A stretch of 64,000 bases of DNA, taken from assembly GCA_036704825.1 (NCBI GenBank), contig JAUBSN010000041.1:7680-71679 (forward strand), given 5' to 3'. Below the pieces are notes generated by a model. The model was not told where the DNA came from. It made no database searches and saw only the letters and a list, made by a program, of their open reading frames with translations. Both the position numbers and the translations under genes were made by a program. Of the stretch, positions 33,631-43,574 are shown piece after piece; position 1 is the first letter of the stretch, and each line of letters begins with the position of its first letter. This DNA comes from Microcoleus sp036704825 (GTDB taxonomy: Bacteria > Cyanobacteriota > Cyanobacteriia > Cyanobacteriales > Microcoleaceae).

Positions 33631-34641
33631 TTAAAACCTGCAGATTGATTCAGGATTGACAGGGCAAATTTTATTAACAATGGGATTCCGGCGCAAGTCT
33701 AGCGTAGTTAACTTTTGCAAAGATTGCAGGGAACTGATATCAGAAATTTGATTGTTGTACAAGTCTAGTAAAAATAAGTTATTTAAAGCTTGCAGCGCGC
33801 TGCTATCGGAAATTGGGTTATTGAACAGATAAAGTTCAGTCAAATTAGTTAACGATTTCAGCGGACTGATGTCGGATATTTGATTGTTGCCGAGGTTTAG
33901 TTCAACTAAATTAGTGAGCGATGTCAAGGGACTAATATCTGATATTTGATTTTGGAATAAAACCAATTTATTTAAGTTTCTTAGAGTTTCCAGCGGAGTA
34001 ATGTCAGATATTTCATTTCCGAATAGAAACAGCGTCTTGAGATTTTTCAAAGAAGCTAGCGGGGTGATATCCGATATTTTATTATTGTAAAGGTAGAGGA
34101 TCTGAAGTTCAGTTAAATTTTCAAGAGGAGCGATATCTGAAATTTGATTGTTGTAGAGAATCAGCGCATTTAAGTTAGTTAAATTTTTCACCGGAGTGAT
34201 GTCATAAATTTTGTTGTCAAACAAGACAAGTGCGGTAAGATTAGTTAGACCTGCTAGGGGACTGATGTCTGAGATTTGATTGGTATCGAGAACGAGTACA
34301 GTCAGATTTATTAGAGATAAAAGCGGACTGATATCTGATATTTGATTGACATCTATAACCAGAGTTTTCAGGTTAGTTAGAGATTGCAGGGGAGCGATGT
34401 CAGATATTTGATTGCTGCCGAGGATGAGATTAGTAAGTTGAGTGAAAGATGAGAGGGGGCTGATATCGGTAATTTGAAGATTTTTGAGGTTAAGTTCTTT
34501 TGTATTAGAAAGCAGTTCGTTAGCTCGATCGCACTCGGCAGTATCTGATATTTGCAACAGTATTTCTACCGTATGTTTGGCGCCGTGAGAGAGAGTTTCT
34601 TTCTGCTTGCACCACTCGCTAAAATTATTATAATTTGTCAT
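33631..34641 (-). CDS. Leucine-rich repeat protein (internalin/SDS22-like)
   Basis: 336 aa. After a roughly 55-residue N-terminus (KQKETLSHGAKHTVEILLQ) come about twelve 22-residue repeats of the LTNLxxLxLxxNxISDIxPL type, ending with a degenerate cap containing two Cys (NKICPVNPESIC). There is no signal peptide, so it is probably a cytosolic binding protein. Repeat DNA is near-identical between units. Partner unknown. Confidence 0.9.
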   Translation of the reverse strand: MTNYNNFSEWCKQKETLSHGAKHTVEILLQISDTAECDRANELLSNTKELNLKNLQITDISPLSSFTQLTNLILGSNQISDIAPLQSLTNLKTLVIDVNQISDISPLLSLINLTVLVLDTNQISDISPLAGLTNLTALVLFDNKIYDITPVKNLTNLNALILYNNQISDIAPLENLTELQILYLYNNKISDITPLASLKNLKTLFLFGNEISDITPLETLRNLNKLVLFQNQISDISPLTSLTNLVELNLGNNQISDISPLKSLTNLTELYLFNNPISDSSALQALNNLFLLDLYNNQISDISSLQSLQKLTTLDLRRNPIVNKICPVNPESICRF

Positions 34642-34819
34642 GGGTTATGCTGCGTTAATCGATTTTAAAGGGTAGATAGGAAATTTTAGATAAGTATAGC
34701 AATTCTCTTTCATTTGTGAGTGAGATTTTTTTCGGGTTTTGAGAAATTTTAGCAAAAATTGTGTAAAGTAATCTTAACATCCTTAATTGCATTGCCTTCG
34801 CAGGAGCCAAGAGCCAACT

Positions 34820-35278
34820 ATGACACCAGAACTAATTTTTAATGCCGGTAATCTGTTCGTTGTGCCTTTCTGGGCAATTATGATTTTATTACCAAACTGG
34901 GGAATTACCCGAAAAGTGATGAATTCATTCATTCCGTTTGTAGTGCTCGCCGCTTTGTACGTATATTTGTTTGGTAGCAGTCTGACGGCGGAAAATGCGG
35001 CAGCTTTGTCGAATCCCAAGCTAGCAGATATTGCTAAGTTTCTGGGGGAGGAAACGGCGGCAGCTACGGGATGGATACATTTTTTAGTGATGGACTTGTT
35101 TGTCGGGCGCTGGATTTATTTGGAAGGACAGCGGACAGGAGTTTGGACGGTTCACTCTTTGGCTTTGTGTTTTTTTGCGGGGCCGATGGGATTGCTTTCT
35201 CATATTGTAACTGCTTGGATTACTCAAAGGTTTTTCCCGAGTTCTGAGGCGGCGGAAACTGTTACTCCCTTAGTTTAG
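34820..35278 (+). CDS. ABA4-like membrane protein (DUF4281)
   Basis: 152 aa from ATG 34820 (MTPELIFNAGNLFVVPFWA). Four membrane segments, with the family stretch TGWIHFLVMDLFVGRWIYLEGQR. Plant ABA4 is needed for neoxanthin formation; bacterial homologues are of uncertain function. AGGAG lies 13 nt upstream, rather far. The nearest thematic neighbour is the CrtI-like gene. Confidence 0.75.
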   Translation: MTPELIFNAGNLFVVPFWAIMILLPNWGITRKVMNSFIPFVVLAALYVYLFGSSLTAENAAALSNPKLADIAKFLGEETAAATGWIHFLVMDLFVGRWIYLEGQRTGVWTVHSLALCFFAGPMGLLSHIVTAWITQRFFPSSEAAETVTPLV

Positions 35279-35473
35279 GGAAAAGGTTTCTCATACTTTG
35301 GATGTCATAGTATTTTCGATTTTGGATGGGAAATGACTAGACCTCTAGCAAAAGTCGATCGCCTATCCTGAAAATATCTGCGTTTACCTGTGTTTATCTG
35401 CCTGACATCTGCGGTTGCTGTATCAATCAAAGACTTATGCAATTCAGGTCTACTGAGTGCATAAGTTATTGTA

Positions 35474-35623
35474 GCGTGAACGGGAGCATCTCATATTTGT
35501 AAAAACACTTATGCTGGCTCCTGCCTTCTTCCTTCTGACTCTTTCCTCCTGACTCCTGACTCCTGACTCCTAGCTCCAATTTCAAGCGGAGGGCTGCTTT
35601 CATTGAGATGCTCCCGCGTGAAC
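35474..35623. mobile_element. MITE copy 1 (134 bp) with 8-bp target-site duplication
   Basis: Element 35482-35615, with terminal inverted repeats GGGAGCATCTCA and TGAGATGCTCCC. It is flanked on both sides by GCGTGAAC (35474-35481, 35616-35623). The interior has CTGACTCCTGACTCC tandem units and no reading frame. A second copy in opposite orientation is at 45090-45237. The rest of the 35279-35639 spacer holds no gene. Confidence 0.85.
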
Positions 35624-35639
35624 TCGCGGCTACAGAATT

Positions 35640-38558
35640 TTAAGAATGAGCTAGCGGCAGCACTAAACGAGCCACAATTAAATTATTTTCTAACATTTCT
35701 AAAGACAAGTTTCCCCCCATTAAGCGTACTGCTCGCTGACAAATTAAGAGATTTTGCACGATCGACCTATTTGCAGAAACGGCTAATATATCGGGTTCGG
35801 AACCGCCGTTGAAGGCAGTAATTAACTGTCGATCGCCCGCGCCGCTATCGACCACAGACAATTCTAACAAATCTTCCCCCAGCAACTGAGAGCGAATCTC
35901 AATCTTGGCGCCAACAGCAGAACGCCTGCAAGCAGCCGCCAGCAATTCGCACAGGATCAAATCCAGCTTGATACTGTCTCCGCGAACGCTCAAAGTCTGG
36001 CCGGCAGGCATCGACACAGCAGTTTCTCTGTGGACTTCCAGCGAGACTTTGGACTGTTTGACCAGGGAGGCCGTTCGATCGATCGATCGCCTCAGCAAAG
36101 CGCTCACAGCCACCGCATCTTGTCCGAATTGCAACCGCCACTGTTCCTGTTTCAGCAGCAAATGAGTTGACCCCAAAGCATTGCCAATGTGTCGCAAAAC
36201 CTGTTGGTAGCGCAAAGTTTTCAGAGCATCCTTTTGTTCCTTCGCCGACTGGAAAATCGACTGACTCAACTCCCCCAACTCCTTCACCCCCGCTGCCACA
36301 GTGCGGTAAAACTCCTCAAAACGGCGCTGTTTGTACCAATTGAGCAGCTCCAGATCCAATCGCTGCGACTCGTGGGCCGATTGCACCGCCAAATACCTGC
36401 GCCACCAAGCCAACTGAGATGCCATCGAGCTGAGCAAACTCACCGACAACTCCGACCACTGGCGGCCCGGAGCGTCTGCCGCCACCACAATGCCCGCCGG
36501 AGCGTGTTCTGGGGCCGTCCGCAGGGCCACCGTCAGAATCTCGCCAATTCCCGGACTGCGCAGCCACCGCTTCGTTGCCAGCGGCAGTTGGCTCGTGCTC
36601 TGTTGCAGCACGCCCCCTTCTGCCAGGGTTTGTTGGATCAAAGCATCTGTTTTGACAGGAATCACCGCCTCGGGATTGAGGGCAAATACGGGATTGGCAG
36701 CTAGCGCCGTCGCAATTGAACCTTCCTCCTCACCGGGATTCCATGTAATTACGGCTACTAAAGGACAGGAAATTGTCTGGGAAACGTGTTGAGCAAAGTT
36801 ACGATCGAGCTTTTGTAGCGGCAACTCTGGGAACATCGTCGGTGAAGCAGCAGATATCTCTTGCTCAGATTGCTCATCAGGAGAATGGTGCAAAACCGCC
36901 AAACCCGATTTGAGCGCTCGCTCAAATTGCTGATATTTGTCGATTGCCGAGCTCTGCTGCCACGAGTGCAGGATCAATCCTAGCTGTTGGCCCACTAGCC
37001 GAACTAATTCTTGCTCAGATCGCCTCCAAGTGCGAGTTGCATTGTGTCCGACAACCAGCAAACCCTCGATCGATTTGCGATTGGCGATTTTCGATTTTAG
37101 ATTCGCGTTTTCTCCCTCGGACTTTTTCCCCCGAGTGGTCGATGCCAAAAGCGAGCGCACCCCCGCCTCCCCCAACACTTCCCGCCAAGCCCCCAATCGC
37201 CCGTCTTCCTCCCAATTTTCAATAGCCAGAGGTGCACTTTCTTCCAACAGCCCTACGTCAGCCACATCGAGGGCGTTGAGCGGCGACGGCACCGACCTGC
37301 GATTGCGGGGCAAATTTTGGCAGACAATTTCAAAGCGATTTTGTTCTTCGCCGTACAGCAGCAGCAAAAAGTATTCGCATTTGAGCCGATCGCACAACTG
37401 TTCGGCGGTATTTTTCAAAGTCGCCTCCCAGTCAGCATCGCTGTAGATGGCGCGAGCTATTCCGGCCGTTAAATCTCGATCGATCTCAATTTGCTGAATT
37501 TTCTCCTCCATCTCCGACACAGGAGCCGTCAGAGCCACTAACTGCGCCACTCCCTGCAGGTAATGCTTTTCATTTTCTTGCCAAATCCGCGCTTCACTGG
37601 CTTCGACTGCCAAAAATCCCAACAATTCCCCTTCCGAAACAATCGGCGCAGCCAACAGAGAGCGAGCGCGGATTTGCTGCATCAACCGCCCCGTCAGCTC
37701 AGTTTTCAGAGAACTTTGAGATTCACCGATCCAAACCATTTCTGCCCTGCCCAAAGCCTGATAAAATTCGCCCAAGTCTTGGACGGTGATTCCCGAAGCC
37801 GCTCGGCTCGGCCCGCCCAAACCCGGAGCAACTTCGCGGTTGCTGACTCGGCGCCAAAAATAGCGCCGCTCTCGCTCGAACCAATAAACATTGGTGCGCG
37901 TCGGCTCGATAAATTCATGAGTTTGTTCGACAACCGCTTGCAAGTATTGGTCGAGCGATCGCAGTTCCCCCAACTGCGAAATCAGCGCTAAAAGAGACTC
38001 GTCTGGGTGTTTGACTTGTTGTCGCTGCCAGTCTTTTTCTATTTGGTAAAGAGCAGTTGCCAGCGCTCCAAATACGATCGCCAACTGCGTTTTTTCCCCC
38101 GACTTTGGCGACGATCCCCACTCGTCTGTGCCGAGCAAAATCACGCCGTAGCAGCGGTCTTTGTAGCGCAGCGGAAACAGAGTCGTGCCTTGAATGTTGA
38201 AAGTTTGAGCTGCTTTGCGCCATTCTCCGGCTCTACTTTCCGATCGCAAATCCGGGACTCCCACCGGTCGGAGCTGAATCACCACTTGTTCCAGCAAATC
38301 CCCCGGACTGAGGGCAAACCGCTGTTTGAGAAAAGACAGGTCGCCGTTAGGAGTTATGCCACCTTTCCCGAACAATCGGTGGGCCTGTCGATCGTACAAC
38401 CCGATCCAAATCAACCGCCAGTCAAATTCCGCTTGCAAGTAACCGAGTGTGGTTGAAAGCAGCACTTCAACATTCTCCTCTTCTCGGAGAGTCTGAAGGA
38501 CGCGCTCTAGGGTCGCGATTTGTTCGTCTAAATCCTTTGGTCTTTGCTGCTGCCCCAT
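35640..38558 (-). CDS. Multi-GAF sensor protein with degenerate histidine-kinase end
   Basis: 972 aa from ATG 38558. Three or four GAF domains can be outlined (about 25-180, 205-355, 365-555 and 590-750), then a helical dimerisation-like region and an ATPase-like C-terminus. No HxxxN phosphoacceptor motif is visible. The ATPase G1 box is reduced to VVDSGAGD and the G2 box is not recognisable, so kinase activity is doubtful. A stretch NLKSKIANRKS in the third GAF is encoded by dispersed-repeat DNA (GATTTTAGATT type). Cytosolic; ligand unknown. Confidence 0.7.
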   Translation of the reverse strand: MGQQQRPKDLDEQIATLERVLQTLREEENVEVLLSTTLGYLQAEFDWRLIWIGLYDRQAHRLFGKGGITPNGDLSFLKQRFALSPGDLLEQVVIQLRPVGVPDLRSESRAGEWRKAAQTFNIQGTTLFPLRYKDRCYGVILLGTDEWGSSPKSGEKTQLAIVFGALATALYQIEKDWQRQQVKHPDESLLALISQLGELRSLDQYLQAVVEQTHEFIEPTRTNVYWFERERRYFWRRVSNREVAPGLGGPSRAASGITVQDLGEFYQALGRAEMVWIGESQSSLKTELTGRLMQQIRARSLLAAPIVSEGELLGFLAVEASEARIWQENEKHYLQGVAQLVALTAPVSEMEEKIQQIEIDRDLTAGIARAIYSDADWEATLKNTAEQLCDRLKCEYFLLLLYGEEQNRFEIVCQNLPRNRRSVPSPLNALDVADVGLLEESAPLAIENWEEDGRLGAWREVLGEAGVRSLLASTTRGKKSEGENANLKSKIANRKSIEGLLVVGHNATRTWRRSEQELVRLVGQQLGLILHSWQQSSAIDKYQQFERALKSGLAVLHHSPDEQSEQEISAASPTMFPELPLQKLDRNFAQHVSQTISCPLVAVITWNPGEEEGSIATALAANPVFALNPEAVIPVKTDALIQQTLAEGGVLQQSTSQLPLATKRWLRSPGIGEILTVALRTAPEHAPAGIVVAADAPGRQWSELSVSLLSSMASQLAWWRRYLAVQSAHESQRLDLELLNWYKQRRFEEFYRTVAAGVKELGELSQSIFQSAKEQKDALKTLRYQQVLRHIGNALGSTHLLLKQEQWRLQFGQDAVAVSALLRRSIDRTASLVKQSKVSLEVHRETAVSMPAGQTLSVRGDSIKLDLILCELLAAACRRSAVGAKIEIRSQLLGEDLLELSVVDSGAGDRQLITAFNGGSEPDILAVSANRSIVQNLLICQRAVRLMGGNLSLEMLENNLIVARLVLPLAHS

Positions 38559-38782
38559 TTCCAAGCTTCCCCGCACCTTTGTCTAATTTCAAATTACTAA
38601 CTTAAATAGTCAAAAAATTAAAATGCCGAAGAATTAACTTATAATATAATCGTCTCACTTATCCTTCGATCTCAAACATTGGATAAAGTCGATCGAAGTT
38701 GAAGTAAAAACCTCACCTTCACACTCTTCTCCTGAATCTTTTTATTGAGCTTCTCATTTGTCAACTGCCCCAGGATAAGTCA

Positions 38783-39949
38783 TTGGATATTTATCAATCA
38801 AGTGTACGCCCGCTGTTGTTTTCGGTATTGAAAACCGATGCCGAGTGGCTGCACAACCGCACTCTCCAAGTTCTCGAACTCGCAGCCAGAACCCAGTCAA
38901 ACCCCGCAACCAGCCAAATGCTCTCTCGATTGCAGAAATCTTTGGGAGTCCAAGATTCTCGCCTCGAACAATCTTTGTGGGGACTGAGCTTTAAAAATCC
39001 TGTCGGCTTGGCCGCCGGATTTGATAAAAACGGCGTAGCTGCTGACATTTGGGCAAATTTTGGCTTTGGCTTTGCCGAACTCGGCACTGTCACTTGTCAA
39101 CCGCAGCCGGGAAACCCCCAACCTCGCTTGTTTCGATTGACTCAGGACAGTGCAGCCCTCAACCGCATGGGATTTAACAATCAAGGAGCCGCGGCAATGG
39201 CAGCCCGGTTTCACAGAGCACAGAAACAGTCTTCATGCGATGCCTCGCGCCCCATGCCTCAGTCTCGGTTCCCCTCGGGCATCAATCTCGGTAAATCTAA
39301 GGTAACACCGTTAGAGCAGGCAGCAGCGGACTATTTGGAGAGTTTTAAGCTGCTGAAAGATTGGGGCGACTATTTTACAGTCAACGTTTCCTCTCCGAAT
39401 ACGCCGGGGTTGCGATCGCTCCAAGATGCTGCTGGGCTTAGCACAATTTTGGAAATTTTGCAACAAGAAAATCAGGGAATCAAGCCAATTTTAGTCAAGA
39501 TTGCGCCGGATTTGGAGTCCGAGGATATCGCATCAATCCTCGACTTAGCAAAAACCTACCAACTAGCAGGAATTATCGCCACAAATACCACCATCCGCCG
39601 CGACGGATTGAAAACGCAAATATTGCGAGAAACAGGCAAACCAATCGCCGAAGAAGCTGGGGGAATTAGCGGGCTTCCAGTGCGGGAGCGATCGACAGAA
39701 GTAATCCGATTTATCTGGCAATATACAAAAGGCGAATTACCCATAATTGGAGTTGGCGGCATTTTCACCGCCGAAGATGCCTGGGAAAAAATAGCTGCCG
39801 GTGCGAGTTTAATTCAAGTTTACACCGGTTGGGTTTACGAAGGGCCTTGGATGGTGCGCCGGATTCTCCAAGGGTTGTTGCAAAAGTTAGAAGAACGCGG
39901 ATTTAATTCGATTTCTGAGGCAGTAGGTTCGGACAATCAATACACATAG
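38783..39949 (+). CDS. pyrD: Dihydroorotate dehydrogenase (quinone), class 2
   Basis: Oxidises dihydroorotate to orotate in pyrimidine synthesis, passing electrons to quinone at the membrane. 388 aa starting at TTG 38783, with AGGA 7 nt upstream and no nearby ATG. Family segments: NPVGLAAGFDKNG, NRMGFNNQGA, the catalytic-Ser loop NVSSPNTPGLR, and the FMN-binding GVGGIFTAEDAWEKI. A slightly long loop (about residues 150-180, SSCDASRPMPQSRFPSG) is non-conserved. Confidence 0.93.
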   Translation: MDIYQSSVRPLLFSVLKTDAEWLHNRTLQVLELAARTQSNPATSQMLSRLQKSLGVQDSRLEQSLWGLSFKNPVGLAAGFDKNGVAADIWANFGFGFAELGTVTCQPQPGNPQPRLFRLTQDSAALNRMGFNNQGAAAMAARFHRAQKQSSCDASRPMPQSRFPSGINLGKSKVTPLEQAAADYLESFKLLKDWGDYFTVNVSSPNTPGLRSLQDAAGLSTILEILQQENQGIKPILVKIAPDLESEDIASILDLAKTYQLAGIIATNTTIRRDGLKTQILRETGKPIAEEAGGISGLPVRERSTEVIRFIWQYTKGELPIIGVGGIFTAEDAWEKIAAGASLIQVYTGWVYEGPWMVRRILQGLLQKLEERGFNSISEAVGSDNQYT

Positions 39950-40250
39950 GAGTGAAAAGCAAGTCTCGGGCAGGCAGGATGCCTGCCCCACAATAATTGT
40001 TGAAGAAGTCAAATAAATTATTGCAAGAATCAGCCATTCAGGGCCTTGATTAATTGCTTGTGCTTTTCCTTTCCGATCCTGATAGTGAGCTTCTCCAACA
40101 GCTAACCAGCTTTGGCAGTCTCGTCTAATATCCATGAGTTCACCCCGAATCTGACTCACAGTGCGATCGCTAAAAAAACTATAGCGGTTCTCAGGACAAT
40201 AAGGTACTCTTCCAATGCCCTGTTTGACCAATGCCCAAGAACACCTCATG
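39950..40250. other. Spacer between pyrD and pabB
   Basis: Contains the dispersed palindrome GGCAGGATGCCTGCC near 39972. A minus-strand frame covers it but runs into both neighbours' coding sequence. I see no supported gene. Confidence 0.4.
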
Positions 40251-41717
40251 TTACTGAGAAAGGCTATAATCAAATATTTCCGCTAAATTCAAAGCATTAA
40301 GTTGAGCTTGAGCTTTATGCAGCGACTCCTGCCATTCCCTTTGGGGATCGCTATCAGCAACAATCCCCGCACCCACTTGTCCCCAAACAACTCCCCCCGT
40401 TTTACCGTCACTTTTTGGTGCATATAAAAGCGTGCGAATCAAAATATTTAAATCCAGATTGCCCCGCCAGTCCAAATAACCGCAGGAACCGTAAAATAAA
40501 TTGCGCTTCACGGGTTCCAATTCTTCGATGATTTCCAGACAGCGCACTTTCGGACAACCTGTAATCGTACCGCCCGGAAATACCCCTCGAATTAAGTCGA
40601 TCGCGTCGCAATCTCCTCTTAATGTACCGATAACATTACTGACGAGGTGCATCACGTGACTGTAGCGTTCAACGGTCAGAAATTCGTTAACTTTTACCGA
40701 ACCCCATTCACACACCCTCCCGATATCGTTGCGTTCTAAGTCAACTAACATAATATGTTCGGCTCTTTCTTTGATATTCTCTATTAATTCCTTTGCTAAC
40801 TGCTCATCTTGAATGCAGGTCAAACCTCGCGGTCGGGTTCCCGCGATCGGTCTAGTATCCACTTTTTTTCCTAATAATTGAACGAGTCTTTCCGGCGAAC
40901 AACTAACTATCGCCCCCCACGGAGTTTGCCAATAACTTGCAAAAGGCGAAGGATTGATCCGTTGCAAAGCGCGGTAAATTGACCAACTACTGCAATCTGT
41001 ACGGGCTTCAAACCGCAAAGATAAATTAGCCTGAAAAATATCGCCCGCATGAATATACTTCTGAGCTCTTCGCACTATTTCTTTATACTCACTCTGAGAG
41101 AGTTGAAAAATAGGAGTAGTGGAATTTTGTTGATAATTTTCCGGTAAATTATTCTCGATTATTTCTGGCTGGGTTTTCTCTAATTGATGCTGCATAACAT
41201 CGAGGTGAGAAGGTTGACTCGCAGCCAACCAGAGAATTTGCATTTGATGGTCTAAAACCGCAAAAGATTCTGGTTCGTACCAACAGCTAACCGGGAAAGG
41301 AAGCGGATCGGTATTGAGTTGGGGCAGGTGTTCGATTTCCCATGCTAAATCATAACCCAGCCATCCCAACCAACCTCCACTAAAAGGAATTTCCGGCGGT
41401 ACATTCACTGCTAAATTTTGCTTTTGAGAGTCCAAAAGAGCGCGCAAAAAAGGTAAAATTTCACCGACTGGCGGTGTCCATAGCTGAGATTGACCGTCAA
41501 TTATCCGGGGAGAACCCGCACAAATAGAATATCGTGCCAATTTAGTAGAAGATGTAACTGGACTTTCTAGCAGAACGGCCATATCGCGGGGGAAACCATC
41601 CGATATTGAGCTTGCACTGTCGGCAGTTTTACCGAGAAATAAAATTTGAAAAATCTCCGATCCGGTGCGCTGATTTAGGGGAAGCTTTCGCCAATGCCAA
41701 GGTTGTATTTTTTTCAT
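40251..41717 (-). CDS. pabB: Aminodeoxychorismate synthase component I (PabB) or anthranilate synthase component I
   Basis: 488 aa from ATG 41717. The chorismate-binding domain is complete: YIHAGDIFQANLS, SCSPERLVQL, the PIAGTRPRG loop, ERAEHIMLVDLERNDIGRVC, and GGTITGCPKVR near the end. pabC, which completes p-aminobenzoate synthesis for folate, lies 117 bp upstream on the same strand, and that context favours PabB. The loop reads PIAGT, as in TrpE, not the PIKGT with the covalent Lys of E. coli PabB, so the product is not proven. Confidence 0.75.
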   Translation of the reverse strand: MKKIQPWHWRKLPLNQRTGSEIFQILFLGKTADSASSISDGFPRDMAVLLESPVTSSTKLARYSICAGSPRIIDGQSQLWTPPVGEILPFLRALLDSQKQNLAVNVPPEIPFSGGWLGWLGYDLAWEIEHLPQLNTDPLPFPVSCWYEPESFAVLDHQMQILWLAASQPSHLDVMQHQLEKTQPEIIENNLPENYQQNSTTPIFQLSQSEYKEIVRRAQKYIHAGDIFQANLSLRFEARTDCSSWSIYRALQRINPSPFASYWQTPWGAIVSCSPERLVQLLGKKVDTRPIAGTRPRGLTCIQDEQLAKELIENIKERAEHIMLVDLERNDIGRVCEWGSVKVNEFLTVERYSHVMHLVSNVIGTLRGDCDAIDLIRGVFPGGTITGCPKVRCLEIIEELEPVKRNLFYGSCGYLDWRGNLDLNILIRTLLYAPKSDGKTGGVVWGQVGAGIVADSDPQREWQESLHKAQAQLNALNLAEIFDYSLSQ

Positions 41718-41834
41718 AATAGATTGCACTACGGTTAACACTTTCAAGACTTACGCAACGAGTCAATTTTGACACTATCTGTAGTAGTAAGGTGCACAGT
41801 TAGCACCCTACTAAAATCGATTGAAAGCGTTATT

Positions 41835-42506
41835 TCAGCCATTACTGACAACTTGCCAAACATCTCGGCTTGCTTCTTTTTTGAGGCGTATCCAACCCCT
41901 GACGGAGTTAATGAGAAATAAAGTTTGGTTACTGTGCAAATCCTCTAAGGTAATTAATTCTTCTCTGATTTTCCCTTCCTCTAAAAGTTGAGCGCGAAAC
42001 GTCCCCGGTAATAAACCGCACTTGACGGGAGGTGTGATTATACCTGCGGCTGTATCGATCGCGATATTGGCGATCGTGGATTCGGTGATAACTCCATCTT
42101 GATTCCACAGAAAAACATCCTGATATTCGGGCTGCGACTCCAAAGCCATTGTATAAGGCACTCGGTAAGTTGTCTTGTGGTAAAGAAATGGGTTTTGAGA
42201 ATCGATCGGTTGGCGGGCAATTCCCACAGATGCACCGATTTTTAAGATACCGCTATCTAGGGTCTGAGCTTGTAATGTTATGTTTCCCTCACAAGATATT
42301 GTTAACCGTATTTTTTGTTTGACAGACCCGAAAGTCATACTTAATGCTTGTAAAGCTTTGCTTGCTTCTGTTAGCGATAGGGGGAAATTAAAATAATCAG
42401 CCGATCGTTCTAATCTTTGAAGATGCCTGTCTAGCAAAAAATAGCCGTTTTTGGGTTCCCATAAAAATGATTCCAGCAATTCAAAATTTGACGGTTGTTG
42501 AATCAT
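41835..42506 (-). CDS. pabC: Aminodeoxychorismate lyase (class IV aminotransferase fold), PabC
   Basis: PLP enzyme releasing pyruvate from aminodeoxychorismate to give p-aminobenzoate. 223 aa, on the short side for fold type IV. The PLP lysine is in LYHKTTYR, and the cofactor phosphate and substrate segments ITESTIANI and CGLLPGTFRAQLL are present. It precedes pabB, 117 bp apart on the same strand. A branched-chain or D-amino-acid aminotransferase is a less likely alternative. Confidence 0.8.
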   Translation of the reverse strand: MIQQPSNFELLESFLWEPKNGYFLLDRHLQRLERSADYFNFPLSLTEASKALQALSMTFGSVKQKIRLTISCEGNITLQAQTLDSGILKIGASVGIARQPIDSQNPFLYHKTTYRVPYTMALESQPEYQDVFLWNQDGVITESTIANIAIDTAAGIITPPVKCGLLPGTFRAQLLEEGKIREELITLEDLHSNQTLFLINSVRGWIRLKKEASRDVWQVVSNG

Positions 42507-42602
42507 ATTTTTTTCAATATAATGTAAATTCGGTAACTAGACAATTTTTAGACCCGCGAAGGTTCCTGTTTGTGTAATTATATAGGAAGTTAACTTGAAT
42601 TT

Positions 42603-43262
42603 ATGTTGCCTAAATCCTTTATATTTCAATGGCGCCTTGCCATCGGGCTGTTGATATTAACCTCAGCGATCGCACCGCTAGCCCTCAACTACTACGTCAG
42701 GCTTGTTACCAGCAAGTACCGCTACAGCGATATAGCTAACGTGCCGGCAGAACCCATTGCTATAGTTTTTGGTGCCGGAGTTTGGGAAGACGGCACTCCA
42801 AGCCCTATGTTAGCCGATCGAGTGCAAGCAGCCGTCGATTTGTACAAAGCGGGGCGAGTGGACAAAGTTTTGATGACAGGAGACAATAGCACCGTTGATT
42901 ACAACGAAGTCCAAGCAATGCAGGACTACGCCGAAGCCCAAGGCGTACCGATTAATAATATCGTTCTCGATTATGCCGGATTTAGTACCTATGAAAGTTG
43001 CTACCGGGCGAAAGAGATTTTTGGCATAACGCAGGCTGTTTTAGTTACCCAAAACTTTCACTTAGCCCGCGCTGTTTATACCTGTCGCCGATTGGGCATA
43101 GAGGCGATCGGTTTAGGAACGCCGGATTGGGGCAAATTTCGCCAAAAGGGCATGATTCGCTACACTTTCCGCGAATTTTTGGCAGTCATCAAAGCGCTTT
43201 GGGAAGTGCGCGTTACCCGTCCCGAACCGACTTTTTTGGGGCCGTTTGAAGGAATTAAATAA
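42603..43262 (+). CDS. SanA/YdcF-like DUF218 membrane-anchored protein
   Basis: 219 aa. The N-terminal signal anchor (about residues 9-30) leaves the DUF218 domain outside the cytoplasmic membrane. Motifs: AIVFGAGVWEDGTPSPMLADR, VLMTGDN, DYNEVQAMQDYA, DYAGFSTYES and VTQNFHLARAVYTCRRLGI. E. coli SanA affects envelope permeability, with a mechanism that is not well defined. It is divergent from pabC; the upstream spacer is 96 bp. Confidence 0.85.
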   Translation: MLPKSFIFQWRLAIGLLILTSAIAPLALNYYVRLVTSKYRYSDIANVPAEPIAIVFGAGVWEDGTPSPMLADRVQAAVDLYKAGRVDKVLMTGDNSTVDYNEVQAMQDYAEAQGVPINNIVLDYAGFSTYESCYRAKEIFGITQAVLVTQNFHLARAVYTCRRLGIEAIGLGTPDWGKFRQKGMIRYTFREFLAVIKALWEVRVTRPEPTFLGPFEGIK

Positions 43263-43395
43263 AAGTTATGATATCATGTCTGGTCGATCTACCGTGATTT
43301 TTGTATGGGCTCCCCTCACCAACAATCCCAGCCAACAATGGACAATCTCAAAAACCCGCCCCGACCGGGATATTATGGTTAATCCATCGGACACG

Positions 43396-43525
43396 ATAAG
43401 CTGTTGTGCATTTAAATTGTATATTTCGAGTTCCGATCGAACAATCGTCAAATCCTCTCCCCCTCTCCCTTACTCCCCCTCTCCCTCTCTAATACCATAG
43501 GCAATCTAGATGCAACACAGCTTAT
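43396..43525. repeat. ATAAGCTGTT-ended palindromic element, second copy
   Basis: Starts ATAAGCTGTTGTGCATTTAA and ends with the near-complement TAGATGCAACACAGCTTAT. Same family as 28502-28606, with a different interior (CTCTCCCCCTCTCCC). The 43263-43703 spacer also has ATGATATCATGTC near 43267, and no gene. Confidence 0.6.
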
Positions 43526-43537
43526 GAGTGTTCTGTT

Positions 43538-43574
43538 GAAGACTTTAGTCCTTACTTTAAGAACTAAAGTCTTC
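43538..43574. repeat. GAAGACTTTAGT palindrome
   Basis: Perfect 12-bp arms (43538-43549, 43563-43574) with a 13-nt loop. It is a dispersed-repeat type and a possible terminator between the convergent SanA-like gene and the 79-aa gene. Confidence 0.5.

Noticed and set aside
39887..40273. 128-codon minus-strand frame between pyrD and pabB
   Set aside because: It overlaps the 3' end of pyrD and the end of pabB, crosses a dispersed palindrome, and resembles no family.
43246..43500. 84-codon frame downstream of the SanA-like gene
   Set aside because: It overlaps that gene and then reads dispersed-repeat DNA and a CTCTCCCCCTCTCCC tract.
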